DNA of 64,000 bases from Nonomuraea fuscirosea (GTDB taxonomy: Bacteria > Actinomycetota > Actinomycetes > Streptosporangiales > Streptosporangiaceae). The notes beneath the pieces are model-generated. The model searched no databases. It was not told where the DNA came from and saw only the letters and a list, made by a program, of their open reading frames with translations. Positions 1 through 8,358 of the stretch are shown here, piece by piece. The stretch's first letter is position 1. Every line of letters starts with the position of its first letter. The DNA lies in NCBI RefSeq assembly GCF_003001935.1, contig NZ_PVNG01000006.1, forward strand, positions 124,001 through 188,000, read 5' to 3'. A program made the position numbers and the translations under genes.

Positions 1-407
1 GACAGGGTGGCGTAGACGCGCTCCCGCGCGCCGGACAGGCCGACCCGGTCGAGGGCCCGCGCGCACCGCTCCTCGTCGGCGGCCGGGACGCGCCGGTACG
101 GCGTGCGTCCCATCAGCACCACCTCGCCCACCGTGAAGTCGAGCTCGGCCGGCGTCTCCTGCGCCACCACGGCCGTGCGCCGGGCCGACTCGCGCCAGGG
201 CAGGCGGTGCACGTCGTCGCCGTCCACGGTGACGAGCCCGGCCGAGGGCCGCAGCGCCCGGTAGATCGTCCGCATCAGGGTGGACTTGCCGCAACCGTTC
301 GGCCCGACCAGGGCGGCGAACTCGCCACCGTCCACCCGCAAGCCGGCTTCGTGCACGATGCCCCGGCCGTCGAGGCGCGCAGAGACGCCGCTCACGTCGA
401 GCCTCAC
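1..407 (-). CDS. ABC transporter ATP-binding protein, siderophore/heme type (partial, C-terminus beyond window)
   Basis: Energises uptake of an iron complex (siderophore, heme or corrinoid) together with the next two genes. The translation reads from a GTG at 407 and shows the Walker A motif GPNGCGKST near residue 35, then a Q-loop region (VVAQ) and the family-typical VLMGR segment. Only about 135 codons lie in the window, so Walker B and the signature are not seen. The GTG overlaps the stop of the FecCD permease by 4 bases (GTGA), which fixes the start and indicates translational coupling. FecE/BtuD-like; the substrate cannot be told from this part. Confidence 0.9.
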   Translation of the reverse strand, partial: MRLDVSGVSARLDGRGIVHEAGLRVDGGEFAALVGPNGCGKSTLMRTIYRALRPSAGLVTVDGDDVHRLPWRESARRTAVVAQETPAELDFTVGEVVLMGRTPYRRVPAADEERCARALDRVGLSGARERVYATL

Positions 408-1483
408 GCGACGCTCACCGCCCGCTCGGCCGAGCGGCGGCGCAGCAGCCACAGGAAGAACGGCACGCCGAACAGCGCGGTGACGATGCTCAGCGCCAGC
501 TCCTGCGGCGCGCTCACGGTGCGCGCCGCGACGTCCACCAGTTGCAGGAACGCCGCGCCGAGCAGCGCCGTGACCGGCAGCACCCGGCCGTGGTCGGCGC
601 CGACGAGCAGGCGGGCCGCGTGCGGCGCGATCAGCCCGACGAACGCGATCGCGCCGCTGGTGGCCACCAGCACGCCGACCAGCAGGGAGGTCAGGACGAA
701 GAGCGTGACCCGCAGGCGGGGCACGTTCACGCCGAGGGAGACGGCGCTCTCCTCGCCGGCGGCCAGCGCGTTCAGCGGGCGATGCCGCGTGAGCAGGTAC
801 GCCAGCCCCGCGCCCAGCACGGCGGCCGGCAGCGGCAACATGTGCCAGCGGGCCCCGCCCAGGCTGCCCATGAGCCAGAACAGCACCTGCTGGGCGGCCC
901 GGCCGCTCTGCGCCTGCTGCAGCACGAAGCTGTAGAGGGCCTGGAACAGGTAGGCCAGCGCGACCCCGGCCAGCACCAGCCGCGACGGCGTGATCCGGCC
1001 GGCCCGCTGCGCCAGCGCGTACACCAGGCCCAGGGCCAGCAGGGAGCCGGCGAAGGCGGCGCCCGACAGCGACAGCCCGCCCAGCGCCCCCGCGCCCAGG
1101 ATCAGCACGAGCACCGCGCCGAACGACGCGCCGGAGGAGACGCCGAGCAGGAACGGGTCGGCGAGCGGGTTGCGCACCAGCGCCTGCAGCACCGCCCCGA
1201 CCACCGCCAGCCCGGCCCCGACCAGCAGCGCCAGCAGCGCCCGCGGCAGCCGGAACTCCCACACGATCTGCTCCTGCACCGGCGTCCACGTGCGCGGGAA
1301 CAGGCCGGGCGCCAGCCGGTCGGCGACGATGCCCCACGCCTGCGGCAGCGCGACGTGCACCGCGCCGATGCTCACCGCCAGCCAGGTGGAGGCGAGCACG
1401 GCCACGGCCAGCCCGGCGACGAGCGCGAGGTAACGGGCCCGGCGCCGGCCCGGCGCCTGGGCGGGGGTGGTCGCCGCGGTCAT
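404..1483 (-). CDS. FecCD-family iron-complex ABC transporter permease
   Basis: Inner-membrane channel of an iron-siderophore/heme/B12-type importer, 359 aa, the usual size. The sequence shows about ten hydrophobic segments and the family signatures RLPRALLALLVGAGLAV, NPLADPFLLGVSSGAS and GAIAFVGLIAPHAARLL (the loop that contacts the ATPase). The ATG at 1483 overlaps the stop of the binding-protein gene by 4 bases, and its own stop overlaps the ATPase start, so the three genes form one tight operon read leftwards. The substrate is not determinable from the permease. Confidence 0.95.
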   Translation of the reverse strand: MTAATTPAQAPGRRRARYLALVAGLAVAVLASTWLAVSIGAVHVALPQAWGIVADRLAPGLFPRTWTPVQEQIVWEFRLPRALLALLVGAGLAVVGAVLQALVRNPLADPFLLGVSSGASFGAVLVLILGAGALGGLSLSGAAFAGSLLALGLVYALAQRAGRITPSRLVLAGVALAYLFQALYSFVLQQAQSGRAAQQVLFWLMGSLGGARWHMLPLPAAVLGAGLAYLLTRHRPLNALAAGEESAVSLGVNVPRLRVTLFVLTSLLVGVLVATSGAIAFVGLIAPHAARLLVGADHGRVLPVTALLGAAFLQLVDVAARTVSAPQELALSIVTALFGVPFFLWLLRRRSAERAVSVA

Positions 1484-2487
1484 GCGGGGAACGCGCCGGG
1501 GTGCAGGAAGCGGGCGATGTCGGCGATGGCCAGCAGGTTGCGGTAACCGGGATGCTGGGCCGCCACCGGCAGCGCCAGCACCCGCCGGTCCGCGGCGGCG
1601 GGGCTGTTCCTGACCACGGCGAAGGTGTCGGCGGTCTTGGCCCGCACGCTCGGCGTCGTCTCGCCCCGCAGCGTGGCGTACTCGCTGACCAGGACCGCCT
1701 CCGGCTGCGCGGCGCTGACCTGCTCCGCGCTGACCTCGGTGTAGTCGCCCTCGACGTCCTCCAGCACGTTGCGCCCGCCGGCTGCGGTGATCATCTGGTG
1801 GGTCAGGCCGGCGCCGCCGTAGGCGTTGACCGGGCCCCGGCCGCCGTCGGTGGCCAGCACCCTGACCGGCGGCCGGCCGGCGATCCGCTCGCGCACGTCG
1901 TCGAGGCCGGCGCGCAGGCCGGCGGCCAGCTTGGCGGCGCGGTCGGGGACGCCGAAGATCCGGCCCAGGTTGTGCAGGTCGGTGAAGGTGTCCTCCAGGG
2001 TGAACTCGAGCGTCTCCCGAGGGCTGCACCAGCCGCCCAGGATGTAGACCGGGGAGTCCGCCGCGTCCAGCTCCGCCACCGTGGCGTAGCCGCCGGCGGC
2101 GTCGAAGGAGGCCATCGCGTTGTCCAGCACGAAGTCGGCGCCCTGGGCGAGCATGACCTCCTTCTGCGGCAGCATGATCGTCGGGGAGATCTCCTTGATC
2201 CGCGCGTACAGCTCCCGGTGGCCCGGCAGGAACGCGCTCTCGGAGAAGTTCGTCCGCCCGGCCACCCGGTCGGCCAGGCCGAGCGCGAACAGGGTCTCCA
2301 GCGAGGGGTGGTAGCCGGTCACCACCTTGGCCGGCGGCCGGTCGAAGGTGAGGGTGCGGCCGCAGTTCTGGATCGTGACGGGGAAACCGGCCGGCGGCGC
2401 CGCGGCGGGCCCGGATTCCTGGACGGCGGGCGCCTGCCCGCAGGCGGTCAGCGTCAGGGCCGCCAGCAGGACGAGCAACCTTCTCAT
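1480..2487 (-). CDS. Substrate-binding lipoprotein of iron-complex ABC importer
   Basis: Periplasmic-binding-protein fold (FecB/BtuF-like, PF01497) lipoprotein of 335 aa that delivers the iron complex to the FecCD permease. The N-terminus MRRLLVLLAALTLTAC is a lipoprotein signal with the lipobox cysteine at residue 16. The mature part contains RPPAKVVTGYHPSLETLFALGLADRV and a second lobe with an AGGRNVLEDVEGDYTEVS segment, both typical of the family. I chose the ATG at 2487, which begins the signal peptide; an in-frame TTG at 2571 would prepend 28 non-signal residues and overlap a putative operator. First gene of the operon. Confidence 0.93.
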   Translation of the reverse strand: MRRLLVLLAALTLTACGQAPAVQESGPAAAPPAGFPVTIQNCGRTLTFDRPPAKVVTGYHPSLETLFALGLADRVAGRTNFSESAFLPGHRELYARIKEISPTIMLPQKEVMLAQGADFVLDNAMASFDAAGGYATVAELDAADSPVYILGGWCSPRETLEFTLEDTFTDLHNLGRIFGVPDRAAKLAAGLRAGLDDVRERIAGRPPVRVLATDGGRGPVNAYGGAGLTHQMITAAGGRNVLEDVEGDYTEVSAEQVSAAQPEAVLVSEYATLRGETTPSVRAKTADTFAVVRNSPAAADRRVLALPVAAQHPGYRNLLAIADIARFLHPGAFPA

Positions 2488-2551
2488 GCGGTGAGTACTC
2501 CGGGGGCGAGGTGGGTGATCAGAGGAAACACCACATTCTGCACAGAACTCG

Positions 2552-2574
2552 TAATTGCCAGCAAGTTGCAATTA
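2552..2574. promoter_or_regulatory. Inverted repeat upstream of iron-importer operon
   Basis: TAATTGC, 9 bases, GCAATTA: a perfect 7-bp inverted repeat in an unusually A/T-rich patch 65 bases upstream of the binding-protein ATG. Its place suits an operator for a metal-responsive repressor, but it does not match the consensus sites I know for DtxR/IdeR, Fur or Zur. Confidence 0.4.
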
Positions 2575-2689
2575 GTGCTGCGTGGCGACGATGGGGCGCC
2601 GAGTCCGGGCATGCCAGGGACGCCTCGCGGCATGGGGCGCCGGAGGCGTTCGTGGAGGTCTTGCGGGGAGTTTCCGGGGGCTCTTGGGG

Positions 2690-2938
2690 TCAGTCGCCGC
2701 CGTCGTCGCCGGCCCAGCTCAGCACGACGAACGGGACGTTGCATGAAGGGTGGTGCACGCGGCCCGCGGTGATGCGGTAGCGGACGCCGTGGGTCTGGAG
2801 GTCGGGTTTTAAGCGCACCCGTACGACGCCGACATCCTGCTCGATGTGGGTGAGCATGCCGTCACAGGGGCCGCCGACGCAGATGGCGTTCGGTTTCGGT
2901 CTCCTGGCGGGCCGGGCCCCTGGGATCCCACTCACCAC
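2690..2938 (-). CDS. Small conserved-looking protein of unknown function (VGGPCDG motif)
   Basis: 82-aa protein starting at a GTG with a clear Shine-Dalgarno (GGAGG, 8 bases before the start). The sequence is compositionally normal (CVGGPCDG, then LTHIEQDVGVVRVRLKP, RYRITAGRVHHPSCNVPFVVLSWAGDD) and not the Arg/Pro-rich product of an antisense frame, which supports a real gene. The GGPCDG/GGPLDG opening recalls small orphan proteins common in actinomycetes and their phages, but I cannot assign a family or function. It stands alone between the iron importer and an NTF2-like gene. Confidence 0.6.
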   Translation of the reverse strand: MVSGIPGARPARRPKPNAICVGGPCDGMLTHIEQDVGVVRVRLKPDLQTHGVRYRITAGRVHHPSCNVPFVVLSWAGDDGGD

Positions 2939-3053
2939 AGAGCGTTCCTCCGAGTCTTGGCTGGTCTCTAGAGACTACGCGGGGACCTCCGCCCCGGTTC
3001 GACCGCCCCTGCCCCCGCGGTCCGCCGAGAAAGGCGTTCGCGCCGACCTGCCG

Positions 3054-3076
3054 TATGATGTACGGTACGGCGTACG
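3054..3076 (+). promoter_or_regulatory. Candidate -10 box and GTAC-rich repeat upstream of NTF2-like gene
   Basis: TATGAT (3054-3059) is a good -10 box, followed by GTAC repeats at 3060-3063 and 3072-3075 that form an imperfect inverted repeat just upstream of the Shine-Dalgarno (AAAGGGG). No convincing -35 is visible. An operator role is a guess. Confidence 0.35.
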
Positions 3077-3093
3077 ACAGGAAAGGGGTTCTC

Positions 3094-3522
3094 ATGGTCT
3101 ACCAGCCGAGCGACGACGACCGGGCGAGTGTGGAGGGCTGGTTCGCGCAGTACGACGCCCTGGCCGAGCAGGGCGCGATCGAGCAGCTCGCCGACCTGGC
3201 GGTCTTCCCGATGAACGTGGTCACCGACGTGCCCGGCGGGCACGCCGCCGTCAAGCAGTGGAGCAGGCGGGAGTACGTCGAGGCGATGAAGGAGGCGATG
3301 GGCGGCGGCACCGCGGGCCTCGGCCTGACCTCCGTCCGCACCCCACGCTTCCTCAGCCCGAACCTCGTGGTCGTCGAGACCGACGCCACGATGACGATCG
3401 AGGGCCGCGAGGAGCACATGCGCTACGCGGACCTGCTCGTCCGGACGGAGGAGGGGTGGGCGTTCCAGACGATGATCCAGGGCGGCTGGGGGCACGGCTG
3501 GCCCCCGGCCCGCCGCGGCTGA
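3094..3522 (+). CDS. NTF2-like (SnoaL/DUF4440-type) protein
   Basis: 142-aa protein with the alpha+beta cone pattern of the NTF2-like superfamily: an N-terminal helix (DDDRASVEGWFAQYDALAEQGAIEQLADLAVFP), a mid segment, and C-terminal strands ending HMRYADLLVRTEEGWAFQTMIQGGWGH. Such proteins are small-molecule isomerases, cyclases or binding proteins. The start at 3094 follows AAAGGGG; an in-frame ATG at 3055 lies inside the -10 box and is unlikely. It is divergent from the small orphan gene and precedes the convergent FAD monooxygenase. Its substrate is unknown. Confidence 0.8.
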   Translation: MVYQPSDDDRASVEGWFAQYDALAEQGAIEQLADLAVFPMNVVTDVPGGHAAVKQWSRREYVEAMKEAMGGGTAGLGLTSVRTPRFLSPNLVVVETDATMTIEGREEHMRYADLLVRTEEGWAFQTMIQGGWGHGWPPARRG

Positions 3523-3557
3523 CACCCACCGGCCGACGGGACCCGTCAGCCGGCGGG

Positions 3558-4796
3558 TCAGGCGGCGGCGTCGTGGCCGTAGACCCAGGCCAGGGCCTGG
3601 AGCGACATGCCGGGCACGCCCTCGGACATCCGGGCGTCGCGTTCGGCCTGGCCGGGCCCGTCGGGCAGGTGGAACTCCGTCTTGTTGGCCGTCGACATGG
3701 CCTGCAGCCGTGACGTCCGCGGGAGGCGCGCCGCCTCGTACTGGAGCAGCGCGGCGGGCAGGACGGCGGCGAGGTCCCGGCGGGGGCCGGCCTGCGCGGC
3801 GGCCAGGCGGGCGGCGAGGGTGGCGGCGTCCTCGACCGCCATGGCCGCCCCCTGCGCCATGAACGGCAGCATCGCGTGGCAGGCGTCGCCCAGCAGCGTC
3901 ACCCGGCCCGCCGACCAGCGCCGGAGCGGGGCGCGGTCGAACAGCGCCCACAGGTACGTCTCGTCCACCGCCTCGATGATCGCCCGCACCTGCGGATGCC
4001 AGCCTTCGAACGCGGCGAGCGCCTCGGCGACGTCCCTGCGGTCGGTCCACGACTCCCGCGTCCAGCTGTCCCGCTCGATGATCGCCACGAAGTTCACCAG
4101 CCGGCCGCCGCCGACGAAGTAGTGCACGAAGTGCGCGCGGGGCCCCATCCACAGTTGCGTGGTGACCTCCAGCCCCAGGCCGCGCAGCCGCTCGGCCGGC
4201 ACCAGGCCGCGATAGGCGACGCAGCCGGTGAACCGCGGATGCTCGGGCCCGAACAGGGCGGCGCGGGTGGGGGAGTGGATCCCGTCCGCGCCCACCAGCA
4301 CGTCGGCCGCGGCGCGGGCGCCGTTCGCGAACCTCGCCTCGACGTGGTCGCCGTGATCGGTCAGCCCGGTGAGACGGTGCCGCAGGTGCAGGCGTTCGGC
4401 GGGCAGGCGCCGGGCGAGCGCGGCGAGCAGGTCGGCGCGGTGCATCAGGTAGTGCGGGAAGCCGAAGGCGGCCTCCAGCGGCCCGGCCTGCGGCGAGCGG
4501 GCCAGGGTGCGGCCGTCGTCCCAGCGCCGCTGATGCAGGGCCACCGGCTTGACCCCCGTCCGCTCCAGGTCCTCGGCCAGGCCGAGCCCGTGCAGCACGC
4601 GGGAGGCGTTCGGGCTGATCTGCACGCCCGCGCCGACCTCGCTCAGCGCGGCGGCCTGCTCGTAGACGTGCGCGTCGATGCCACGGTGCAACAGGGAGAG
4701 CGCGGTGGTGAGCCCTCCGACGCCGCCGCCCACGACGCTAACCGAGATTCCGCCGCCGTCACGGGTGCCGTCCGGGTGGGTGCTGTGTGCGCTCAT
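3558..4796 (-). CDS. FAD-dependent aromatic monooxygenase (salicylate/3-hydroxybenzoate hydroxylase type)
   Basis: Class A flavoprotein hydroxylase, 412 aa. It uses FAD and NAD(P)H to hydroxylate an aromatic ring. Visible motifs: the Rossmann GGGVGG (residues 23-28), the DG motif VGADGIHSPTR, and the GD motif LLGDACHAMLPFMAQGAAMAVEDA. Start ATG at 4796 follows GGGGAG. It is divergent from trpB with about 135 bases between them, so it may share regulation with the tryptophan synthase genes; the substrate could then be an indole or tryptophan-derived aromatic, but that is inference from position only. No membrane segment. Confidence 0.92.
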   Translation of the reverse strand: MSAHSTHPDGTRDGGGISVSVVGGGVGGLTTALSLLHRGIDAHVYEQAAALSEVGAGVQISPNASRVLHGLGLAEDLERTGVKPVALHQRRWDDGRTLARSPQAGPLEAAFGFPHYLMHRADLLAALARRLPAERLHLRHRLTGLTDHGDHVEARFANGARAAADVLVGADGIHSPTRAALFGPEHPRFTGCVAYRGLVPAERLRGLGLEVTTQLWMGPRAHFVHYFVGGGRLVNFVAIIERDSWTRESWTDRRDVAEALAAFEGWHPQVRAIIEAVDETYLWALFDRAPLRRWSAGRVTLLGDACHAMLPFMAQGAAMAVEDAATLAARLAAAQAGPRRDLAAVLPAALLQYEAARLPRTSRLQAMSTANKTEFHLPDGPGQAERDARMSEGVPGMSLQALAWVYGHDAAA

Positions 4797-4871
4797 GGCC
4801 GGCTCCCCGCCGTCGTGGTCGCTGCCCCTGCCTCCACTGTACGGAAGGCGCCGGGCCGCCGAGACCGATGT

Positions 4872-4914
4872 TTGACGAGTCCGCCCCTTGAGTTCTAGTC
4901 TTCTAGAACACTAG
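4872..4914 (+). promoter_or_regulatory. trpB promoter with phased CTAG operator
   Basis: TTGACG (4872-4877), 18 bases, TAGTCT (4896-4901) fit a housekeeping promoter. Overlapping the -10 are GTTCTAG and CTAGAAC (4892-4898 and 4903-4909, perfect 7-bp arms). CTAG tetramers recur at 4895, 4903 and 4911 with an exact 8-base period. This arrangement suggests a repressor site that blocks trpB transcription. Confidence 0.6.
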
Positions 4915-4932
4915 AGACAAGGGAGGTGCCCG

Positions 4933-6143
<1,211 letters not shown>

Positions 6144-6147
<4 letters not shown>

Positions 6148-7160
6148 ACTACCGTTCACCAGCCGGCCACGCGGGCGGATCCGAGAGGCCACGGCGAGGC
6201 GGGCTTGAGAAGCCGAGCGGGCGTGCGGACCCGCCCGAGGGGATTCGGAAAGGCGAGCTTGAGGAGTCGATGGAGGGCGGGCGCGCGGGCCTGTCCGAGG
6301 AGGTTCGGGAAAGCGGGCCTGGAAGTGCCCGGGCGGTCGTCGAGCGGGCGGGGCGGGAAGGGCGGGCCGCGCTGATCGGCTACCTGCCGGTCGGGTTTCC
6401 CGACGTCGCGACCTCGGTGGCGGCCATGCGGGCCATGGTCGCGGGCGGAGTGGACGTCGTCGAGGTGGGCCTGCCGTACACCGACCCGCTCATGGACGGC
6501 CCGCTGATCCAGCGGGCCACCGAGGCCGCGCTCGCCCGCGGGACCACCCCGGCCGACGGGCTGAGCGCCGTCCGCGCCCTGCACGGCACACCGGCGCTGA
6601 TCATGACCTACTGGACGCTGATCGACCGGTACGGCGTCGCCCGCTTCGCCGAGGACCTGGCCGCGGCCGGCGGCGCCGGGCTGATCACCCCGGACCTCCT
6701 GCCCGAGGAGGCCGCCGCCTGGCACGCCGCCGCCGACCGGCACGACCTCGACCGCGTCCACCTCGTCGCCCCCACCTCCACCCGCGCACGCATCGACCTG
6801 GCCGCCCGCTCCTCCCGCGGCTTCCTCTACGCCGCCTCCGTGATGGGCGTGACGGGGGAGCGGGAGCTGGTGAGCTCGGGGGCGAAGGACCTGGTGGCGC
6901 GCGTGAAGGAGATCACGGACCTGCCGGTGTGCGTGGGGCTCGGCGTGGGGGACGCGGCGCGGGCCGCCGAGGTCGCCGCGTTCGCGGACGGCGTCATCGT
7001 CGGCTCGGCCTTCGTCCGCGCCCTGACGGACGCCCCCGACCCGGCCGCCGGCATCGCGGCCGTGGAGACCCTGGCTCGCGAACTCGCCCACGGCGTACGG
7101 CGCAGCCCGGCCTCGAACCGCCGGCGCCCCGTCGCCGAGCAGCCCGGTGGCCAGCGCTGA
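6144..7160 (+). CDS. trpA: Tryptophan synthase alpha subunit with N-terminal extension
   Basis: Cleaves indole-3-glycerol phosphate to indole, which is channelled to TrpB. Residues from about 75 onward are canonical: ALIGYLPVGFPD, then VVEVGLPYTDP and MDGPLIQ holding the catalytic Glu and Asp, MTYWTLIDRYG, YAASVMGVTG, and IVGSAFVRAL. The ATG at 6144 overlaps the trpB stop (ATGA), giving 338 aa, against about 260-270 in the family. The first 65 or so residues are an Arg/Gly/Glu-rich extension encoded by two imperfect repeats. An internal start, for example the ATG at 6270, is possible, but the coupled start fits operon logic better. Confidence 0.95.
6198..6325 (+). repeat. Imperfect duplication inside 5' end of trpA
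   Basis: Two related blocks beginning at 6198 (GGCGGGCTTGAGAAG) and 6252 (GGCGAGCTTGAGGAG) continue with similar GCGGGCGTGCGG / GCGGGCGCGCGG and GGGATTCGGAAAG / GAGGTTCGGGAAAG stretches. They encode the TrpA N-terminal extension. Confidence 0.6.
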
Positions 7161-7201
7161 GGGTACCGGCCGGTCAAGGGCGGAAGGGTCAGCTACCGAG
7201 C

Positions 7202-7308
7202 GGTCAGGCGGCATCGGTCGGTTGCCGGCGGGTCCGGCGCCGGCGGGTCAGATCCCGAGTGACCGGGTGCCGAGTGGTCAGGCGGCATCGGTCGGTTGCC
7301 GGCGGGTC
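7202..7308. repeat. Direct repeats between trpA and the GntR gene
   Basis: A 33-bp block starting GGTCAGGCGGCATCGG occurs at 7202-7234 and again, identical, at 7276-7308 (74-bp period); a shorter CCGGCGGGTC element recurs around each copy. It fills the space between the convergent trpA and GntR genes. A slipped-replication origin is likely; a terminator role is possible. Confidence 0.75.
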
Positions 7309-7336
7309 AGATCCCGGGTGGTTGTGTGCTGGGCGG

Positions 7337-8158
7337 TCAGGGGGTGGGGTGGTCGAGGCGCAGGGCGACCGCCGGGCGTTCCGGGGCCTGCCGCCGCGTC
7401 GTGAACACCACCTGCGACGCGCACATGATCGCCCGGTCGGCCAGCACCGGCCGATCGTCCACGTCGTACGTCACCCGCTCGCTCATCAGCGCGGCGCCTC
7501 CCGCGGGCTGCTCCAGCAGGCGGGCCTGCTCCTCCGACAGGACCACCGGCTTGATCGCCTCGGTCGCCCACGACGGCGTGACCCCGCCCCGCTCCTCGAT
7601 CAGCCGGTAGAGCGGCGTCCGCTTCAGCTCCTCCTCGTCCAGGCCGGCATCCGAGCCGAGGTTCGCCGCCAGGGCGGGCGGCAGGTAGGAGAGCTGGTGG
7701 ATCACCGGCGTCCCGCCCACCACCCGCAGCCGTTCGATCACCGTGACCTCGTCGCGCGGCCCCAGCCCCAGCTGGGCGGGCACCGGCGCGGGAGCCGGCC
7801 CGCGGCGCACCCCGAGCAGCACCGTCTCCAGGTCGATGCCCTGCTCGGCCAGCTCTTCCGCCAGGCTGCCCAGGCTGTTGAGCTGGTAGGGGATGACGGG
7901 CGGGCCCGCGACGAACGTGCCGAGCCCGTGCCGCTGCTCGATCCGCCCCTCGCCGCCGAGCCGCTGCAACGCCTGGCGGACGGTCATCAGGCTGACGCCG
8001 TAGTGGTCGGCGAGCTCCCGCTGCGAGGGCAGCGGCTGGCCGGCCGCGACGTCGCCCGCCTCGATCCGGGCGAGGAGATCGCGGTAGATGGCCTGGTACT
8101 TCGGCTCGCCACCCGCCGTGCCGGTCAGGCGCGGCCTGGGCTCTCCCTCCGGGAACAT
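7337..8158 (-). CDS. GntR-family transcriptional regulator (HutC/UTRA subfamily)
   Basis: 273-aa repressor or activator. N-terminal winged helix-turn-helix (residues about 18-85: KYQAIYRDLLARIEAGDVAAG, PSQRELADHYGVSLMTVRQALQRL, RIEQRHGLGTFV) followed by a UTRA ligand domain ending ALMSERVTYDVDDRPVLADRAIM. The ATG at 8158 lies 7 bases after TAGGCT (complement of 8166-8171), so the mRNA is probably leaderless. It lies between trpBA and the decarboxylase and may control one or both; the effector is unknown. Confidence 0.93.
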   Translation of the reverse strand: MFPEGEPRPRLTGTAGGEPKYQAIYRDLLARIEAGDVAAGQPLPSQRELADHYGVSLMTVRQALQRLGGEGRIEQRHGLGTFVAGPPVIPYQLNSLGSLAEELAEQGIDLETVLLGVRRGPAPAPVPAQLGLGPRDEVTVIERLRVVGGTPVIHQLSYLPPALAANLGSDAGLDEEELKRTPLYRLIEERGGVTPSWATEAIKPVVLSEEQARLLEQPAGGAALMSERVTYDVDDRPVLADRAIMCASQVVFTTRRQAPERPAVALRLDHPTP

Positions 8159-8358
8159 GCGCCAAAGCCTATCCGTGGCCGTCGTCGATCACGCTCGACG
8201 TCCGCTCCGCAACCGCCGTCGCGCACATTCGCCGACTACTCCTTGGTCGTCATCGAGCACGGTCGCCGACCGCCCGGAGGCCACGGTCGCCCTTCGGCCG
8301 GTGGCCGCCGGGGACCATGGTTGTCGTCCCGCATGGGGTGGATGTCAGGATACGGATC

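Noticed and set aside
404..2029. 541-aa minus frame running from inside the binding-protein gene through the FecCD permease
   Set aside because: The first 180 residues are Arg-rich out-of-frame sequence; the permease proper starts at 1483.
2488..2700. Cobalamin or other riboswitch before the iron-type importer
   Set aside because: No recognisable B12-box or conserved fold; only the inverted repeat stands out.
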